Shown here one piece after another: positions 33,514 to 42,083 of a stretch of DNA of 64,000 bases. A model generated the notes under the pieces. It was not told the DNA's origin, searched no databases, and saw only the letters and a program-made list of their open reading frames with translations. Origin of the DNA: Flavobacterium sp. KACC 22763 (GTDB lineage: Bacteria > Bacteroidota > Bacteroidia > Flavobacteriales > Flavobacteriaceae); contig NZ_CP117879.1 in NCBI RefSeq assembly GCF_028736155.1, positions 3,038,001 to 3,102,000 of the forward strand. Reading direction: 5' to 3'. Both the position numbers and the translations under genes were made by a program. Position 1 is the stretch's first letter, and the number at the start of each line of letters is the position of its first letter.

Positions 33514-34797
33514 ATGATGAACAAAAGGGCGCAAATCAAAAAAAATCATCAATTAATCAAATTTCGAAAATTAGTTATTGTTTCTATCTTAATTGGCTTC
33601 CTTTCTGCCTTTCTCGGAATTTCACTAAAAAAAATAACCGAATATTACGAAGAAATCTTCTTTCACGAAGTTTCGGTTCATCCCATTTTTTACATCATAT
33701 TTCCTGTTTTTGGTTTGTCGGTAATTTATTTCCTAAGACAATATCTTTTTAAGAAAAAAGAAAACAAAGGAATCAAAGAAGTTTTTGAAAGTACAGCATC
33801 AAAATCTAAAAATCTACCTTCTTATAAAATTCCATCACATTTCATAAACGGATTACTAACTGTTATTTTCGGAGGTTCTACAGGAATTGAAGTTTCTACC
33901 GTTGTAGCCACAGCAACTATTGGTTCTGTTGCTCACGAAAAAGAAAATGTTTTCCGTCAATACAAAACAGAACTAATCTGCGCGGGAGTTGCGGCGGGAG
34001 TCACAGCACTTTTCAGCAGTCCGATTGCAGGAGTTTTATTTGCTTTCGAAGTAATTTCCAGAAAAGTAACACGAGCATTTATCATTTCAAATTTAATTGC
34101 CGTTTCTATCGCATTTGGTTTATTGACCATTTTAAAAGAAGAGCCATTATTTGCGGTTTCAATTACAACATGGAATTTAAAAGCGATTCCGTACTTTATT
34201 CTTTTAGGAATTTTAGCGGGAATGAATTCGGTTTATCTGACACGTTGCGTTTTATTCTTCAAATCTCAATTTGGAAAAATCGATACGCATTATTACAAAA
34301 TCATTCTAGGATCTGCTGTTTTAAGCCTTTCGTTATTCTTTTTTCCACAATTATACGGAGAAGGTTATCATGCCATTAAAGGAATTTTCGGAAATGTGCA
34401 TCAAGCTCAATTGACCATTACTTTAGCGCTGACTTTCATCGGAATTTTAATTCTAAAACCAATTGTAACTTCAATTACGTTGGCTTCTGGCGGTGACGGC
34501 GGTGTTTTTGCACCAAGCTTATTTATCGGAGCATTTTTGGGATTATTGCTGGCTTCTATCTTAAACAGCTTTTTCCATGTAAATGTAATTCCGGTTAACT
34601 TTATGATTATTGGAATGGCGGCGGTTCTAAGTGCCAGCATTCATGCTCCTTTTACAGCAATATTTTTAGTTTGCGGATTAACAAACGATTATACTTTGTT
34701 TTTCCCAATTCTTGTAGTTTGTTTAATATCAAAATACACTGCAAAAACAATTTATCCGTATACTGTATACAGTTATTCCCCAAGCCTAATTAAATAA
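33514..34797 (+). CDS. ClC-family chloride channel or transporter
   Basis: A 427-residue membrane protein with the ClC helical pattern. FSSPIAGVLFAFEV and GGDGGVFAPSLFIGAFLG are canonical ClC motifs. The GxEGP motif on helix F reads GSTGIEVST, keeping the gating-type glutamate but losing Gly-Pro. The N-terminal GSGIP filter motif reads NKGIKEV and lacks the chloride-coordinating serine. No C-terminal CBS domains. Ion selectivity may differ from textbook ClC. It is followed 99 bp later by an HPP-family membrane protein. Confidence 0.9.
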   Translation: MMNKRAQIKKNHQLIKFRKLVIVSILIGFLSAFLGISLKKITEYYEEIFFHEVSVHPIFYIIFPVFGLSVIYFLRQYLFKKKENKGIKEVFESTASKSKNLPSYKIPSHFINGLLTVIFGGSTGIEVSTVVATATIGSVAHEKENVFRQYKTELICAGVAAGVTALFSSPIAGVLFAFEVISRKVTRAFIISNLIAVSIAFGLLTILKEEPLFAVSITTWNLKAIPYFILLGILAGMNSVYLTRCVLFFKSQFGKIDTHYYKIILGSAVLSLSLFFFPQLYGEGYHAIKGIFGNVHQAQLTITLALTFIGILILKPIVTSITLASGGDGGVFAPSLFIGAFLGLLLASILNSFFHVNVIPVNFMIIGMAAVLSASIHAPFTAIFLVCGLTNDYTLFFPILVVCLISKYTAKTIYPYTVYSYSPSLIK

Positions 34798-34896
34798 CCT
34801 CAAACCGACAAGCTACAGATTCACAAAGCAATAAAGTCTGATAACATACCGCAAAGTATATTTAAAAACATAACGAGCAAAATAATACCACATACT

Positions 34897-35496
34897 ATGC
34901 CCACTGAAAAAATAAAAAGAAGCTATCGCAAAACACGTTACATTCTTTACAAAGAAACCTTAATAGACTATAAGGAACACTTTTGGTCATTTTTAGGTTC
35001 ATTTATTGGAATCGGAATTTTGGCTTACGTTCAATCCATACATTTTTCTGGTCCTGATGCGGTTTATTTAATTGGCTCTTTCGGAGCTTCGAGCGTATTG
35101 GTTTACGGAATTATCCAGAGTCCGTTTTCTCAGCCTCGAAATTTAGTCGGTGGACACGTAATTTCGGCTCTTGTTGGAGTTACAGTCAATAAACTGGTTC
35201 CTGATATTATGTGGATTGCTGCGCCTTTAGCGGTTTCAATCGCCATTATTTTAATGCAGATTACCAAAACGCTTCATCCGCCAGGAGGAGCAACGGCTTT
35301 AATTGCAGTTATTGGAACAGAAAAAGTAAAAGCTCTTGGTTATATGTATGTTCTTTCCCCAGTTTTCACAGGAGTTATGATTTTACTTTTGACAGCCTTG
35401 GTTTTTAACAATATGACTTCAAGCAGAAGCTATCCAAGTCACAGCACTTATCACAAACATTATCATAAAATTAGAAAAAGACTGGCGAGAAAGTAA
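34897..35496 (+). CDS. HPP-family integral membrane protein
   Basis: A 199-residue protein with four to five hydrophobic segments. The HPP signature appears as KTLHPPGGATALIAVIG, with SFGASSVLVYGI and QPRNLVGGHVISALVG earlier, all typical of the family. Some HPP proteins in cyanobacteria and plants transport nitrite at membranes. For most bacterial members function is unknown. The positively charged C-terminal tail (KHYHKIRKRLARK) suggests cytoplasmic exposure. It follows the ClC gene on the same strand. Confidence 0.88.
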   Translation: MPTEKIKRSYRKTRYILYKETLIDYKEHFWSFLGSFIGIGILAYVQSIHFSGPDAVYLIGSFGASSVLVYGIIQSPFSQPRNLVGGHVISALVGVTVNKLVPDIMWIAAPLAVSIAIILMQITKTLHPPGGATALIAVIGTEKVKALGYMYVLSPVFTGVMILLLTALVFNNMTSSRSYPSHSTYHKHYHKIRKRLARK

Positions 35497-35521
35497 TTTT
35501 GTTTTCCGTCTTAGTGTCACC

Positions 35522-35574
35522 CTGAGCGAAGTCGAATGGCGTTCCAATTGGAAAAGGGCTTCGACTTCGCTCAG
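35522..35574. repeat. CTGAGCGAAGTCGAA inverted repeat
   Basis: 15-bp perfect arms (35522-35536 and 35560-35574) extend outward by near-complementary TGTCA/TGACA. This 'GTCA-CCTGAGCGAAGTCGAA' palindrome is a widely scattered repeat in Bacteroidota and other genomes (family knowledge). It follows the HPP gene. Confidence 0.88.
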
Positions 35575-35657
35575 CCTGACAAACTAATTGAAAATCAATT
35601 TTCTAAAATCTTTTCAACAAATCACGATTCGTAATTCGTATTTCGTTTTTTATATTT

Positions 35658-35665
35658 TACCTTTG
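35658..35665 (+). promoter_or_regulatory. -7 box of the pRiA4b-like gene
   Basis: TACCTTTG fits TAnnTTTG, 23 bp before the start codon. Confidence 0.6.
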
Positions 35666-35688
35666 ACCTCTCAATAAAAACAAAGATT

Positions 35689-36231
35689 ATGGTTTATAAA
35701 TTTAGAGTTATTCTAGACGCCGAAGAAGATATTTTTAGAGACATTGCTATTCTTGAGGAAGATACACTTGAGGATTTACACAATGCAATCTTCAATGCTT
35801 TTGGCTTTGACGGATCAGAAGTGGCTTCATTTTATACTTGTGATGATACATGGAATCAAGAAGATGAAATTCCGCTTTTTGATACAGGAGATGTTCCTGG
35901 CGAAATGAGAACCATGAACGATTATCCGTTATCTAGTATTTTAGACAAAGAAAATACAAAGATTATCTACGTTTACGATTTCATCAGCATGTGGACTTTC
36001 TTAGTCGAATTGGCTGCTATCGAAGATGAAACTGTTGGAGCAACTTACCCTGAAACTCTATTCTCTCACGGTGAAATGCCAGATGAAGCTCACGAAAAAA
36101 ACTTCGAAGCTGATGACATGCACGACGATATCTACGGAGAATTTGAAGACGACCTAGACGAAGACGATCTTGATATGTTCGAAGGTGATGACAGCTTTGA
36201 AGATTATGGATTTGAGGAGAATTGGAACTAA
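35689..36231 (+). CDS. Plasmid pRiA4b ORF-3-like protein
   Basis: A 180-residue protein. The N-terminal two thirds match the pRiA4b ORF-3 family fold (YKFRVILDAEEDIFRDIAI, LEDLHNAIFNAFGFD, and KIIYVYDFISMWTFLVEL). The last 45 residues are very acidic (Asp/Glu-rich, with DLDEDDLDMFEGDD). Some relatives ride on IS elements, but no transposase is near and the gene looks chromosomal with its own promoter. Function unknown. The acidic tail may mimic nucleic acid or bind basic proteins. Confidence 0.85.
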   Translation: MVYKFRVILDAEEDIFRDIAILEEDTLEDLHNAIFNAFGFDGSEVASFYTCDDTWNQEDEIPLFDTGDVPGEMRTMNDYPLSSILDKENTKIIYVYDFISMWTFLVELAAIEDETVGATYPETLFSHGEMPDEAHEKNFEADDMHDDIYGEFEDDLDEDDLDMFEGDDSFEDYGFEENWN

Positions 36232-36237
36232 CGTCAA

Positions 36238-36723
36238 GTTGCTAAGACTCTAAGACTCTAAGATTCTGAGTTTTTAACATTTGAACGAATTTTCTTATTT
36301 TTGAATTTATTTTAAAAAATAAGTTAATGAGTCATTTTAGAAAGATTTTGGTCTGGCAGAAATCAATTTCCTTAGTTACAAAAGTTTATAAAGTAACAAG
36401 AACTTTTCCAAAAGAAGAAACTTTTGGATTAACTTCGCAAATACGCCGAAGTTCAGTATCAATTCCAAGTAACATTGCAGAAGGATCTGGAAGAGAAAGT
36501 AATAAAGATTTTTTACGGTTTTTATATATTTCTCTAGGCTCCTTATTTGAAATGCAGACCCAACTTGAAATTGCAAAAAATATAATTTATATAAACGAAG
36601 AAGAATTTAACCTTTTATATGAGGACAGTAGAGAGATCGAAAGAATGTTAGCGTCGTTAATCAAAAAATTAAAAGACACTATCTAAAAAACTTAGTATCT
36701 TAGAAACTTAGAATCTCAGCAAC
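36238..36723. repeat. 33-bp inverted repeats enclosing the S23-type gene
   Basis: The left arm 36238-36270 and the right arm 36691-36723 are reverse complements at 27 of 33 positions without gaps. They begin 6 bp after one gene's stop and end 8 bp before the next gene's start, so the enclosed 486-bp unit carries only the four-helix-bundle gene. The arms belong to the CTTAG repeat family. Confidence 0.78.
36327..36686 (+). CDS. Four-helix-bundle protein (23S rRNA intervening-sequence type)
   Basis: A 119-residue helical protein of the S23/IVP family: FRKILVWQKSISLVTKVYK, FPKEETFGLTSQIRRSSVSI (SQIRRSSVSIPSNIAEG is the signature) and FLRFLYISLGSLFEMQTQLE. First known from open reading frames inside intervening sequences of 23S rRNA. 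Here it lies free in the chromosome but between 33-bp inverted repeats, an arrangement reminiscent of those elements. A TATTTTTG -7 box lies at 36296-36303. A related structure binds nucleic acid-like partners in some species, but function is not established. Confidence 0.93.
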   Translation: MSHFRKILVWQKSISLVTKVYKVTRTFPKEETFGLTSQIRRSSVSIPSNIAEGSGRESNKDFLRFLYISLGSLFEMQTQLEIAKNIIYINEEEFNLLYEDSREIERMLASLIKKLKDTI

Positions 36724-36731
36724 TCAAAAAA

Positions 36732-37790
36732 ATGATCAACTTATTCAACACCCACATCGACACGCTGTCAATACACCGCGTAGGAAACAAAAGCCGTAAC
36801 GAAGCGATTTTTTTATCGGAGCAGCCGTTTAATTTAAATGACGAGATTGTTCCTTTGATAAAAGAATTCTTTTTTAAGCCTTTTAGAGAAAAAGAAGAAA
36901 ACTATTATCAGTTTGCACACGAAGTGGACTTGGACTACAACGACATGTTTAAATATGCAACTGAGATTTTTGCTAATCCGTCAAATGTTCATGAGGTTTC
37001 TAAAAACATCACAAAACATTTATATGAGCAGTCAAATCACCCGCACATTAAAAATGGAGAGGTTTACGTAACCTATTTAACAAACCTAAGTATTGACAAC
37101 AATGTTGTTGATGCAATTGGAATTTTTAAAAGTGAGTTACAAGCAGACTTTTTACAGTTTGAAGAAAATAACAGCAACCTTGAGATGATTTTACAACAGG
37201 GAATCAACCTGAATAAATTGGATAAAGGATGTTTGATTTTCAACTACAAAAAAGAAGAAGGATATAAAATCCTTACTGTAGACAGCAACCGTTATGATGC
37301 GCGTTACTGGTTAGAGCACTTTTTATCTGTTGACGCTTTTGAAGATGAAAATTTCATCACTAAAAAATATTTGAAATTCTGTCAAAACTTCGCAAAAGAC
37401 GTGGTTTTGCCAGCCGAAGACAAGAAAGAGGAAGTAATGTTTATGAACCGATCTGTGAATTATTTCGCTAAAAATGATCAGTTTGAAGAACAAAATTTCT
37501 TGAATGAAGTACTAGACAATCCTGATTTGATTCCTGAATTTAAAAACTATAAAGTTGATAAAGGAGAAAAATACAGCATCGAAGATGTAACCTCATTCCC
37601 TATTGCCAACGCAGCAGTTTCTGACGCTAGAAAATCGATTAAAAACGTAATTAATTTGGATACTCACATTCAGATTAAAATGGATTTCATCAATCCTGAA
37701 AGTGCAGAAAAATTTGTTGAAAAAGGCTGGGATGAAGAAAAACAAATGTATTACTACTTAGTTTACTTCAACAAAGAAGAGAAAAGCTAA
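36732..37790 (+). CDS. Nucleoid-associated protein, NdpA family
   Basis: A 352-residue cytosolic protein of the 37-kDa nucleoid-associated (NdpA/YejK) family: an opening HIDTLSIHRVGNKSRNEAI, then the conserved segment NVVDAIGIFKSELQADFLQF, and KGCLIFNYKKEEGYKILTVDSNRYDARYW (split) in the middle. E. coli YejK binds DNA and topoisomerase IV. It starts 9 bp after the CTTAG right arm of the S23 element and is followed by a bidirectional terminator. Confidence 0.88.
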   Translation: MINLFNTHIDTLSIHRVGNKSRNEAIFLSEQPFNLNDEIVPLIKEFFFKPFREKEENYYQFAHEVDLDYNDMFKYATEIFANPSNVHEVSKNITKHLYEQSNHPHIKNGEVYVTYLTNLSIDNNVVDAIGIFKSELQADFLQFEENNSNLEMILQQGINLNKLDKGCLIFNYKKEEGYKILTVDSNRYDARYWLEHFLSVDAFEDENFITKKYLKFCQNFAKDVVLPAEDKKEEVMFMNRSVNYFAKNDQFEEQNFLNEVLDNPDLIPEFKNYKVDKGEKYSIEDVTSFPIANAAVSDARKSIKNVINLDTHIQIKMDFINPESAEKFVEKGWDEEKQMYYYLVYFNKEEKS

Positions 37791-37824
37791 GAAGTTTTCA
37801 TTTTCTATTACTTACTTAATACAA

Positions 37825-37858
37825 AAAAAGGCAATTACAAATGTAATTGCCTTTTTTT
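37825..37858. terminator. Bidirectional terminator between ndpA-like and tetR genes
   Basis: A 14-bp stem AAAAAGGCAATTAC/GTAATTGCCTTTTT (37825-37838 and 37843-37856) has A-run and T-run flanks, so it serves both converging genes. Confidence 0.9.
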
Positions 37859-37873
37859 ATTCCAACTGATTTT

Positions 37874-38455
37874 CTAAAATAAAGCGAAAATTGATTTTAA
37901 AATATCATCGTAAACCTGTTTATCTTTTTCACCGGCACGAGCCAAAACTCGAATTCCAGAATAATTATTAAAGATAAATCGTGCTAGTGATCTCGCATCT
38001 TGTCTATAAGAAATCTGACCTAAGTCCTGCCCTTTTTTTACAGCATTACAAAAAATGTCTTCTACTACCTTTTGGTTATCATGAACAATTTTTGCAATTT
38101 CAGGATCATGCATCGCAAGTTCGACTGCCGAATTTACCATAAAACAGCCTTTTGTAATTCGATCTTGAAGACTTTCTATAACAGCTTGTTTGAATATATC
38201 AGTTAAAGCAGTTTTGATATTTTCAGCATTTTCAAAAAGCTCATTGAGACTATCTAGATTTTGCTTTTGATATCGTTTTAATGACTTTACAAAAAGCTTT
38301 TGCTTATCTCCAAAAGTATCATACAAACTAGAACGGCTTAATCCTAAATGATTTACCAAATCTTGTGCAGAAGTTCCGTTGTAACCTTTGTGCCAAAAAA
38401 TCTCAATTGCTTTATCTAAAGCCTGATCTTCATTAAATTCTTTCGTTCTAGCCAT
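37874..38455 (-). CDS. TetR-family regulator paired with the SDR gene
   Basis: A 193-residue regulator. The helix-turn-helix is seen in KAIEIFWHKGYNGTSAQDLV and NHLGLSRSSLYDTFGDKQKL. The C-terminal domain has a single cysteine in ITKGCFMVNSAVELA, a position seen in TetR members such as NemR/AcuR-type electrophile sensors. Start ATG at 38455 (MARTKEF) is used, because an upstream in-frame start would cover the promoter and operator. It lies downstream of the SDR gene on the same strand, with its own promoter and a copy of the same operator. Confidence 0.92.
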   Translation of the reverse strand: MARTKEFNEDQALDKAIEIFWHKGYNGTSAQDLVNHLGLSRSSLYDTFGDKQKLFVKSLKRYQKQNLDSLNELFENAENIKTALTDIFKQAVIESLQDRITKGCFMVNSAVELAMHDPEIAKIVHDNQKVVEDIFCNAVKKGQDLGQISYRQDARSLARFIFNNYSGIRVLARAGEKDKQVYDDILKSIFALF

Positions 38456-38478
38456 GACATTCCAATTAAATTCTTCTA

Positions 38479-38509
38479 CAAAGATATAAAAATACGGAAC
38501 AATCGTTCC
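38479..38509 (-). promoter_or_regulatory. tetR promoter with near-palindromic operator
   Basis: A minus-strand -7 box TATCTTTG (38486-38479) and, just upstream of it, GGAACAATCGTTCC (38496-38509, one central mismatch). This matches the core of the longer palindrome before the SDR gene. It supports autoregulation. Confidence 0.75.
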
Positions 38510-38526
38510 TGAATTGGTCAAAAAAA

Positions 38527-39279
38527 TTATAGCACTGTGTTTACGATAAGTCCACCGTCAACTACAATTTCAGATCCAGTGATAAATGAAGCGTCATCTG
38601 AAGCTAAGAAACTAACTGTTTTGGCAACTTCAGCAGCTTGTCCAAAACGTTTCAATAAAATTTTCTCCCCCAAAGCAGATCCTAATCCTTCTACTTGTTC
38701 TTTTTCTAAACCAACTTTTCCGTACAATGGTGTTTCAATTGGACCAGGAGAAACCGCATTTACTCTAATTTTTCTTGAAGCCAATTCTACTGCAAAAACT
38801 TTATTTAAAGACAAAACCGCTGCTTTACTCGCTGCATATACACTTGAATTTGGCATTCCCACGTGAGCATTTACAGAAGTATTAAAGATAATTGAACCGC
38901 CGTCATTTAAAATTGGAAGCAGTTTTTGAACTGTAAAATAAACTCCTTTTACATTTACATTCATAATGCTGTCGTAATGATCTTCTGAAGCTGAATCTAA
39001 TGGTGCAAAAGCTGCAATTCCAGCATTCAAAAATAAAATATCCACTTTTCCGAATTTTGATTTTACTTCTTCTACCAAATTGTCGATTGATTTTAAATCA
39101 GATTGATCTGCAACAATTCCTGTAACATTCAATTCTGATTCCGCTTTCGCTAAAGCTTCTTTGTTTCTTCCTGTTACAATTACTTTTGCTCCTTTTGCAA
39201 CTAAATCAGCTGCTGCTGCGTATCCAATTCCACTGTTTCCACCTGTCACGATTGCTACTTTGTTTTCTAAATTTTTCAT
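38527..39279 (-). CDS. Short-chain dehydrogenase/reductase
   Basis: A 250-residue classical SDR. The cofactor motif TGGNSGIG (12-19), the catalytic Ser-Tyr-Lys set (SVNAHVG, then VYAASKAAVLSL) and the post-catalytic VSPGPIETPLYG are all intact. The terminal VDGGLIVNTVL is also typical. It is an NAD(P)-dependent oxidoreductase of unknown carbonyl substrate. It shares operator sequences with the TetR gene, so the likely inducer is a reactive carbonyl or toxic aldehyde/quinone, by analogy only. Confidence 0.93.
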   Translation of the reverse strand: MKNLENKVAIVTGGNSGIGYAAAADLVAKGAKVIVTGRNKEALAKAESELNVTGIVADQSDLKSIDNLVEEVKSKFGKVDILFLNAGIAAFAPLDSASEDHYDSIMNVNVKGVYFTVQKLLPILNDGGSIIFNTSVNAHVGMPNSSVYAASKAAVLSLNKVFAVELASRKIRVNAVSPGPIETPLYGKVGLEKEQVEGLGSALGEKILLKRFGQAAEVAKTVSFLASDDASFITGSEIVVDGGLIVNTVL

Positions 39280-39321
39280 TTTATTATTATTTAAGTTATT
39301 GATTATTCAATTATTATGATA

Positions 39322-39358
39322 CAAAGATATAATAACGGAACGATCGTTCCGTTATTAT
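39322..39358 (-). promoter_or_regulatory. SDR promoter with 30-bp perfect palindrome
   Basis: The palindrome 39329-39358 is a perfect inverted repeat over all 30 bases, with core CGGAACGATCGTTCCG. It abuts the minus-strand -7 box TATCTTTG (39329-39322), sharing one base. This is the probable TetR operator controlling the SDR gene. Confidence 0.88.
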
Positions 39359-39479
39359 TATTGTTAATTTTTTGTTAAAACAAAAAATACCCTCCTAGAT
39401 GTCTTTATTTTAAAGGCAATCAGCTATTTAACTATAAGCGAAAGAAATAGCAAAATGTCGTACATTCTTAATTTATGCT

Positions 39480-39487
39480 TAATTTTG
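39480..39487 (+). promoter_or_regulatory. -7 box of the GAF gene
   Basis: TAATTTTG fits TAnnTTTG and lies 18 bp before the start codon. Confidence 0.55.
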
Positions 39488-39505
39488 TATTAAAAAATAA
39501 CTCAG

Positions 39506-41875
39506 ATGGATATTCAATTTTTTAAAGAAAGTCCTTTTACCACTATAATTTCATTTCACAAGCTAATTGAATCTTTTGAAGAAATTGCTCAATCAGACGT
39601 TGATTACAGATCAAATTATGCCAAAGCGATTTTAGAACAAATTGAATTAATTCCGGAACTTAGGACTGGAATCCAGGATTATTCGGTTATCAAAAACAAT
39701 GAAGCTTTAATTAAAAATATATTAGCCGATTTATTTCCGACTGCATTGACGCACAACGAGATAAAAGCGGTTACAATTCCATTTCAAAATATCTCCTTTA
39801 ATTATACAGAGCGTTTCAAGAAAATCCTCAAAAATGCAGGAGATGAGTTTTATATGGAAATTCGCGACTTTAGCGACCATCAATTCTATATCAATAACTG
39901 CTGTTTAATTTTGAGCAGTTATTACAAACAGCATATTGATTTCAATCAGCCGTTTTTCTATGACATTCCTAATGAAAATGGTATTGAAAAGCACTATCGC
40001 ATTTTGTACAATGCTGATTTCATGGAAATTACTCCAACCGAAAACGCTGTTCCACTAACTCAAGAAGATATTGATCAATTACTTGATAATTATAACGATA
40101 TCAATTTATGGAAATCTAAATTCCCAAAAGGAAGCTGGATTTTAAGAGGTTTTGGTATTGTTTCTTTATTTGATGCGACAACAGAAAGTGCTATTTCTAT
40201 ATTGAAAAGTAATCTTCTGAAACCTGGGCCTAAAACGGTTGAAACAGATCAAGAAGTCTCTAATATTTTTCAGTCTATCTTTAATCTTCCAAATTTAAAA
40301 GTCGGATTTATTATCTATAATCCAGAGGAAGAAAAATTTATCAGACCAGCAAAATATGAAAATCAGATGAAAAGCTTCTTGCTTTCGGCTGATCAGGAAG
40401 TCGATTGTAAAAATGCTTTGTTCGGATGTTCTTTCGAAAATTTATTAGATAACAATGAGCCTTTTGTTATTTCTAATGTGCGTAAATTCACTGAAGAACA
40501 AACAAATAAAAAACTTGGTGAGCATTTACTGTCACAAGGCATACAGAGCTGTATATTTGCACCAGTTATAAAAAATGGGCATTTACTAGGAGTTGTAGAA
40601 TTAGTTTCACAAAACATACAAGATCTAAATAGTGTAAATGCTACAAAACTAGATTTGGTTCTGCCATATTTAACCGATACTATTGATCGTGTTAATACCG
40701 ACATGCAGCATCAGATCGAGGCGATTATTCAGCGTGAATACACTACGATTCACCCAAGTGTGTATTGGAAGTTCAAGAGAGAATCTCAGAACTATTTTCA
40801 AAATATGAATCATACTAAAGATTATATTTTTAAAGAAATTGTTTTTAAAAATGTATATCCGCTGTATGGACAAATTGATATTAAAGGTTCTTCTGAACAT
40901 CGTAATGAAACAGTAAAAATTGATCTGAAAAGTCAACTGACAGCTCTTATGGAAATTTTTGATAATCAAGAAGAAAACTCAAACTTAGTTCTTCTTGAGC
41001 AGAGAAAATTTGAATTGGAATCGCTTCGAAGCGAGTTGGATTATCCACTAAAAGCAGATACAGAACAGCACATACAGCGTTACATTGAAGAAGAAATTCA
41101 TCCGATACTGAAAAATACAAAAAGCAATGTTAAATCTGAAAAATTAGAACAATTATACTTTGATAGCTTAGACGAAAAAACAGGAATGTTTTATCAGGAA
41201 AGAAAGAAGTTTGACAATGCCATGTCGATTATCAATAAAAGATTGGCAACAGTTTTAGACAGAAAACAAGTTGAAGCTCAGCAAATTTATCCGCATTATT
41301 ACGAACGTTTTAAAACGGATGGTGTAGAACATAATTTATATATTGGAGCTTCGATCTCGCCAACAAAACCTTTCGATATTATGTATCTGCATAATCTTCG
41401 TTTGTGGCAATTGCAAACTTTATGCGAAATGGAATTGGAACACCATGAACTTAAAGAATCTCTGCCTTACGAATTGGATGTTACTTCGTTAATTCTAGTT
41501 TTCAGTTCTGCGCTTTCTATCCGTTTTAGAATGGACGAGAAACGTTTTGATGTAGATGGAACTTACAATGCAAGATATGAAGTCGTTAAAAAACGAATTG
41601 ACAAATCGCACATCAAAGGAACAAACGAACGAATTACTGAAAAAGAAAAAATTACAATTGTATATTCTCAAAACAGCGAGGAAGCAGAATATTTAAAATA
41701 CATTAAATACCTGCAGCATAAAAAAATTCTTGAACCTTCAATTGAACAATTTGAAGTTGAAGATCTTCAGGGAGTTTCTGGTTTGAGAGCGATTCGTGTG
41801 AAAGTAATCAACAATAATTCGAACCCAGGAATTAAAAAAATAACTTATCAGGATTTATTAGATGAGCTCAACTAA
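39506..41875 (+). CDS. Large GAF-domain protein of unknown function
   Basis: A 789-residue cytosolic protein. A GAF-like sensory domain occupies about residues 250-395 (SIFNLPNLKVGFIIYN, CIFAPVIKNGHLLGVVELVS). The remaining parts, including a long helical C-terminal half, have no recognised family, although the whole protein type recurs as a conserved hypothetical in Bacteroidota. No output enzyme motif (kinase, cyclase, phosphodiesterase) was seen. It stands alone with its own promoter and a terminator overlapping its stop codon. Confidence 0.78.
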   Translation: MDIQFFKESPFTTIISFHKLIESFEEIAQSDVDYRSNYAKAILEQIELIPELRTGIQDYSVIKNNEALIKNILADLFPTALTHNEIKAVTIPFQNISFNYTERFKKILKNAGDEFYMEIRDFSDHQFYINNCCLILSSYYKQHIDFNQPFFYDIPNENGIEKHYRILYNADFMEITPTENAVPLTQEDIDQLLDNYNDINLWKSKFPKGSWILRGFGIVSLFDATTESAISILKSNLLKPGPKTVETDQEVSNIFQSIFNLPNLKVGFIIYNPEEEKFIRPAKYENQMKSFLLSADQEVDCKNALFGCSFENLLDNNEPFVISNVRKFTEEQTNKKLGEHLLSQGIQSCIFAPVIKNGHLLGVVELVSQNIQDLNSVNATKLDLVLPYLTDTIDRVNTDMQHQIEAIIQREYTTIHPSVYWKFKRESQNYFQNMNHTKDYIFKEIVFKNVYPLYGQIDIKGSSEHRNETVKIDLKSQLTALMEIFDNQEENSNLVLLEQRKFELESLRSELDYPLKADTEQHIQRYIEEEIHPILKNTKSNVKSEKLEQLYFDSLDEKTGMFYQERKKFDNAMSIINKRLATVLDRKQVEAQQIYPHYYERFKTDGVEHNLYIGASISPTKPFDIMYLHNLRLWQLQTLCEMELEHHELKESLPYELDVTSLILVFSSALSIRFRMDEKRFDVDGTYNARYEVVKKRIDKSHIKGTNERITEKEKITIVYSQNSEEAEYLKYIKYLQHKKILEPSIEQFEVEDLQGVSGLRAIRVKVINNNSNPGIKKITYQDLLDELN

Positions 41876-41893
41876 ATAGTTGAGCTTTTTTAT
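41865..41893 (+). terminator. Terminator overlapping the GAF gene's stop codon
   Basis: AGCTCAACT (41865-41873) pairs with AGTTGAGCT (41878-41886), followed by a T-run. The TAA stop codon begins at 41873, so the hairpin forms from coding sequence. Confidence 0.9.
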
Positions 41894-41898
41894 TTTTT

Positions 41899-42030
41899 AA
41901 ACACATAGAAACATAGATTTTGAAACTTAAAAGGCGTTTCACTTGTATCAATGCACATAGGTATATGTGAGAAACTAGTTTCTTTCTTTATTCTTTGTAG
42001 ATAAAGAAAAAACTATGTTTCTATGTGTTT
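41899..42030. repeat. ACACATAGAAACATAG inverted repeat
   Basis: 18-bp perfect arms lie at 41899-41916 and 42013-42030, with a 96-bp interior that has further GAAAC/GTTTC symmetry. It belongs to a 330-bp stretch without genes between the GAF gene and the HD gene. Confidence 0.85.
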
Positions 42031-42083
42031 AAAAATATTTTTGTTAAAAAATTTGTCAAAGTTCTCTAGACACGGATAAAACA

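Noticed and set aside
35689..36231. IS-element passenger because pRiA4b-like proteins can sit on insertion sequences
   Set aside because: No transposase or terminal inverted repeats of IS type were seen around it, and it has its own promoter and chromosomal neighbours.
39362..39505. Second palindromic operator upstream of the GAF gene
   Set aside because: Only AT-rich sequence with a -7 box was found. The 30-bp palindrome belongs to the SDR promoter on the other strand.
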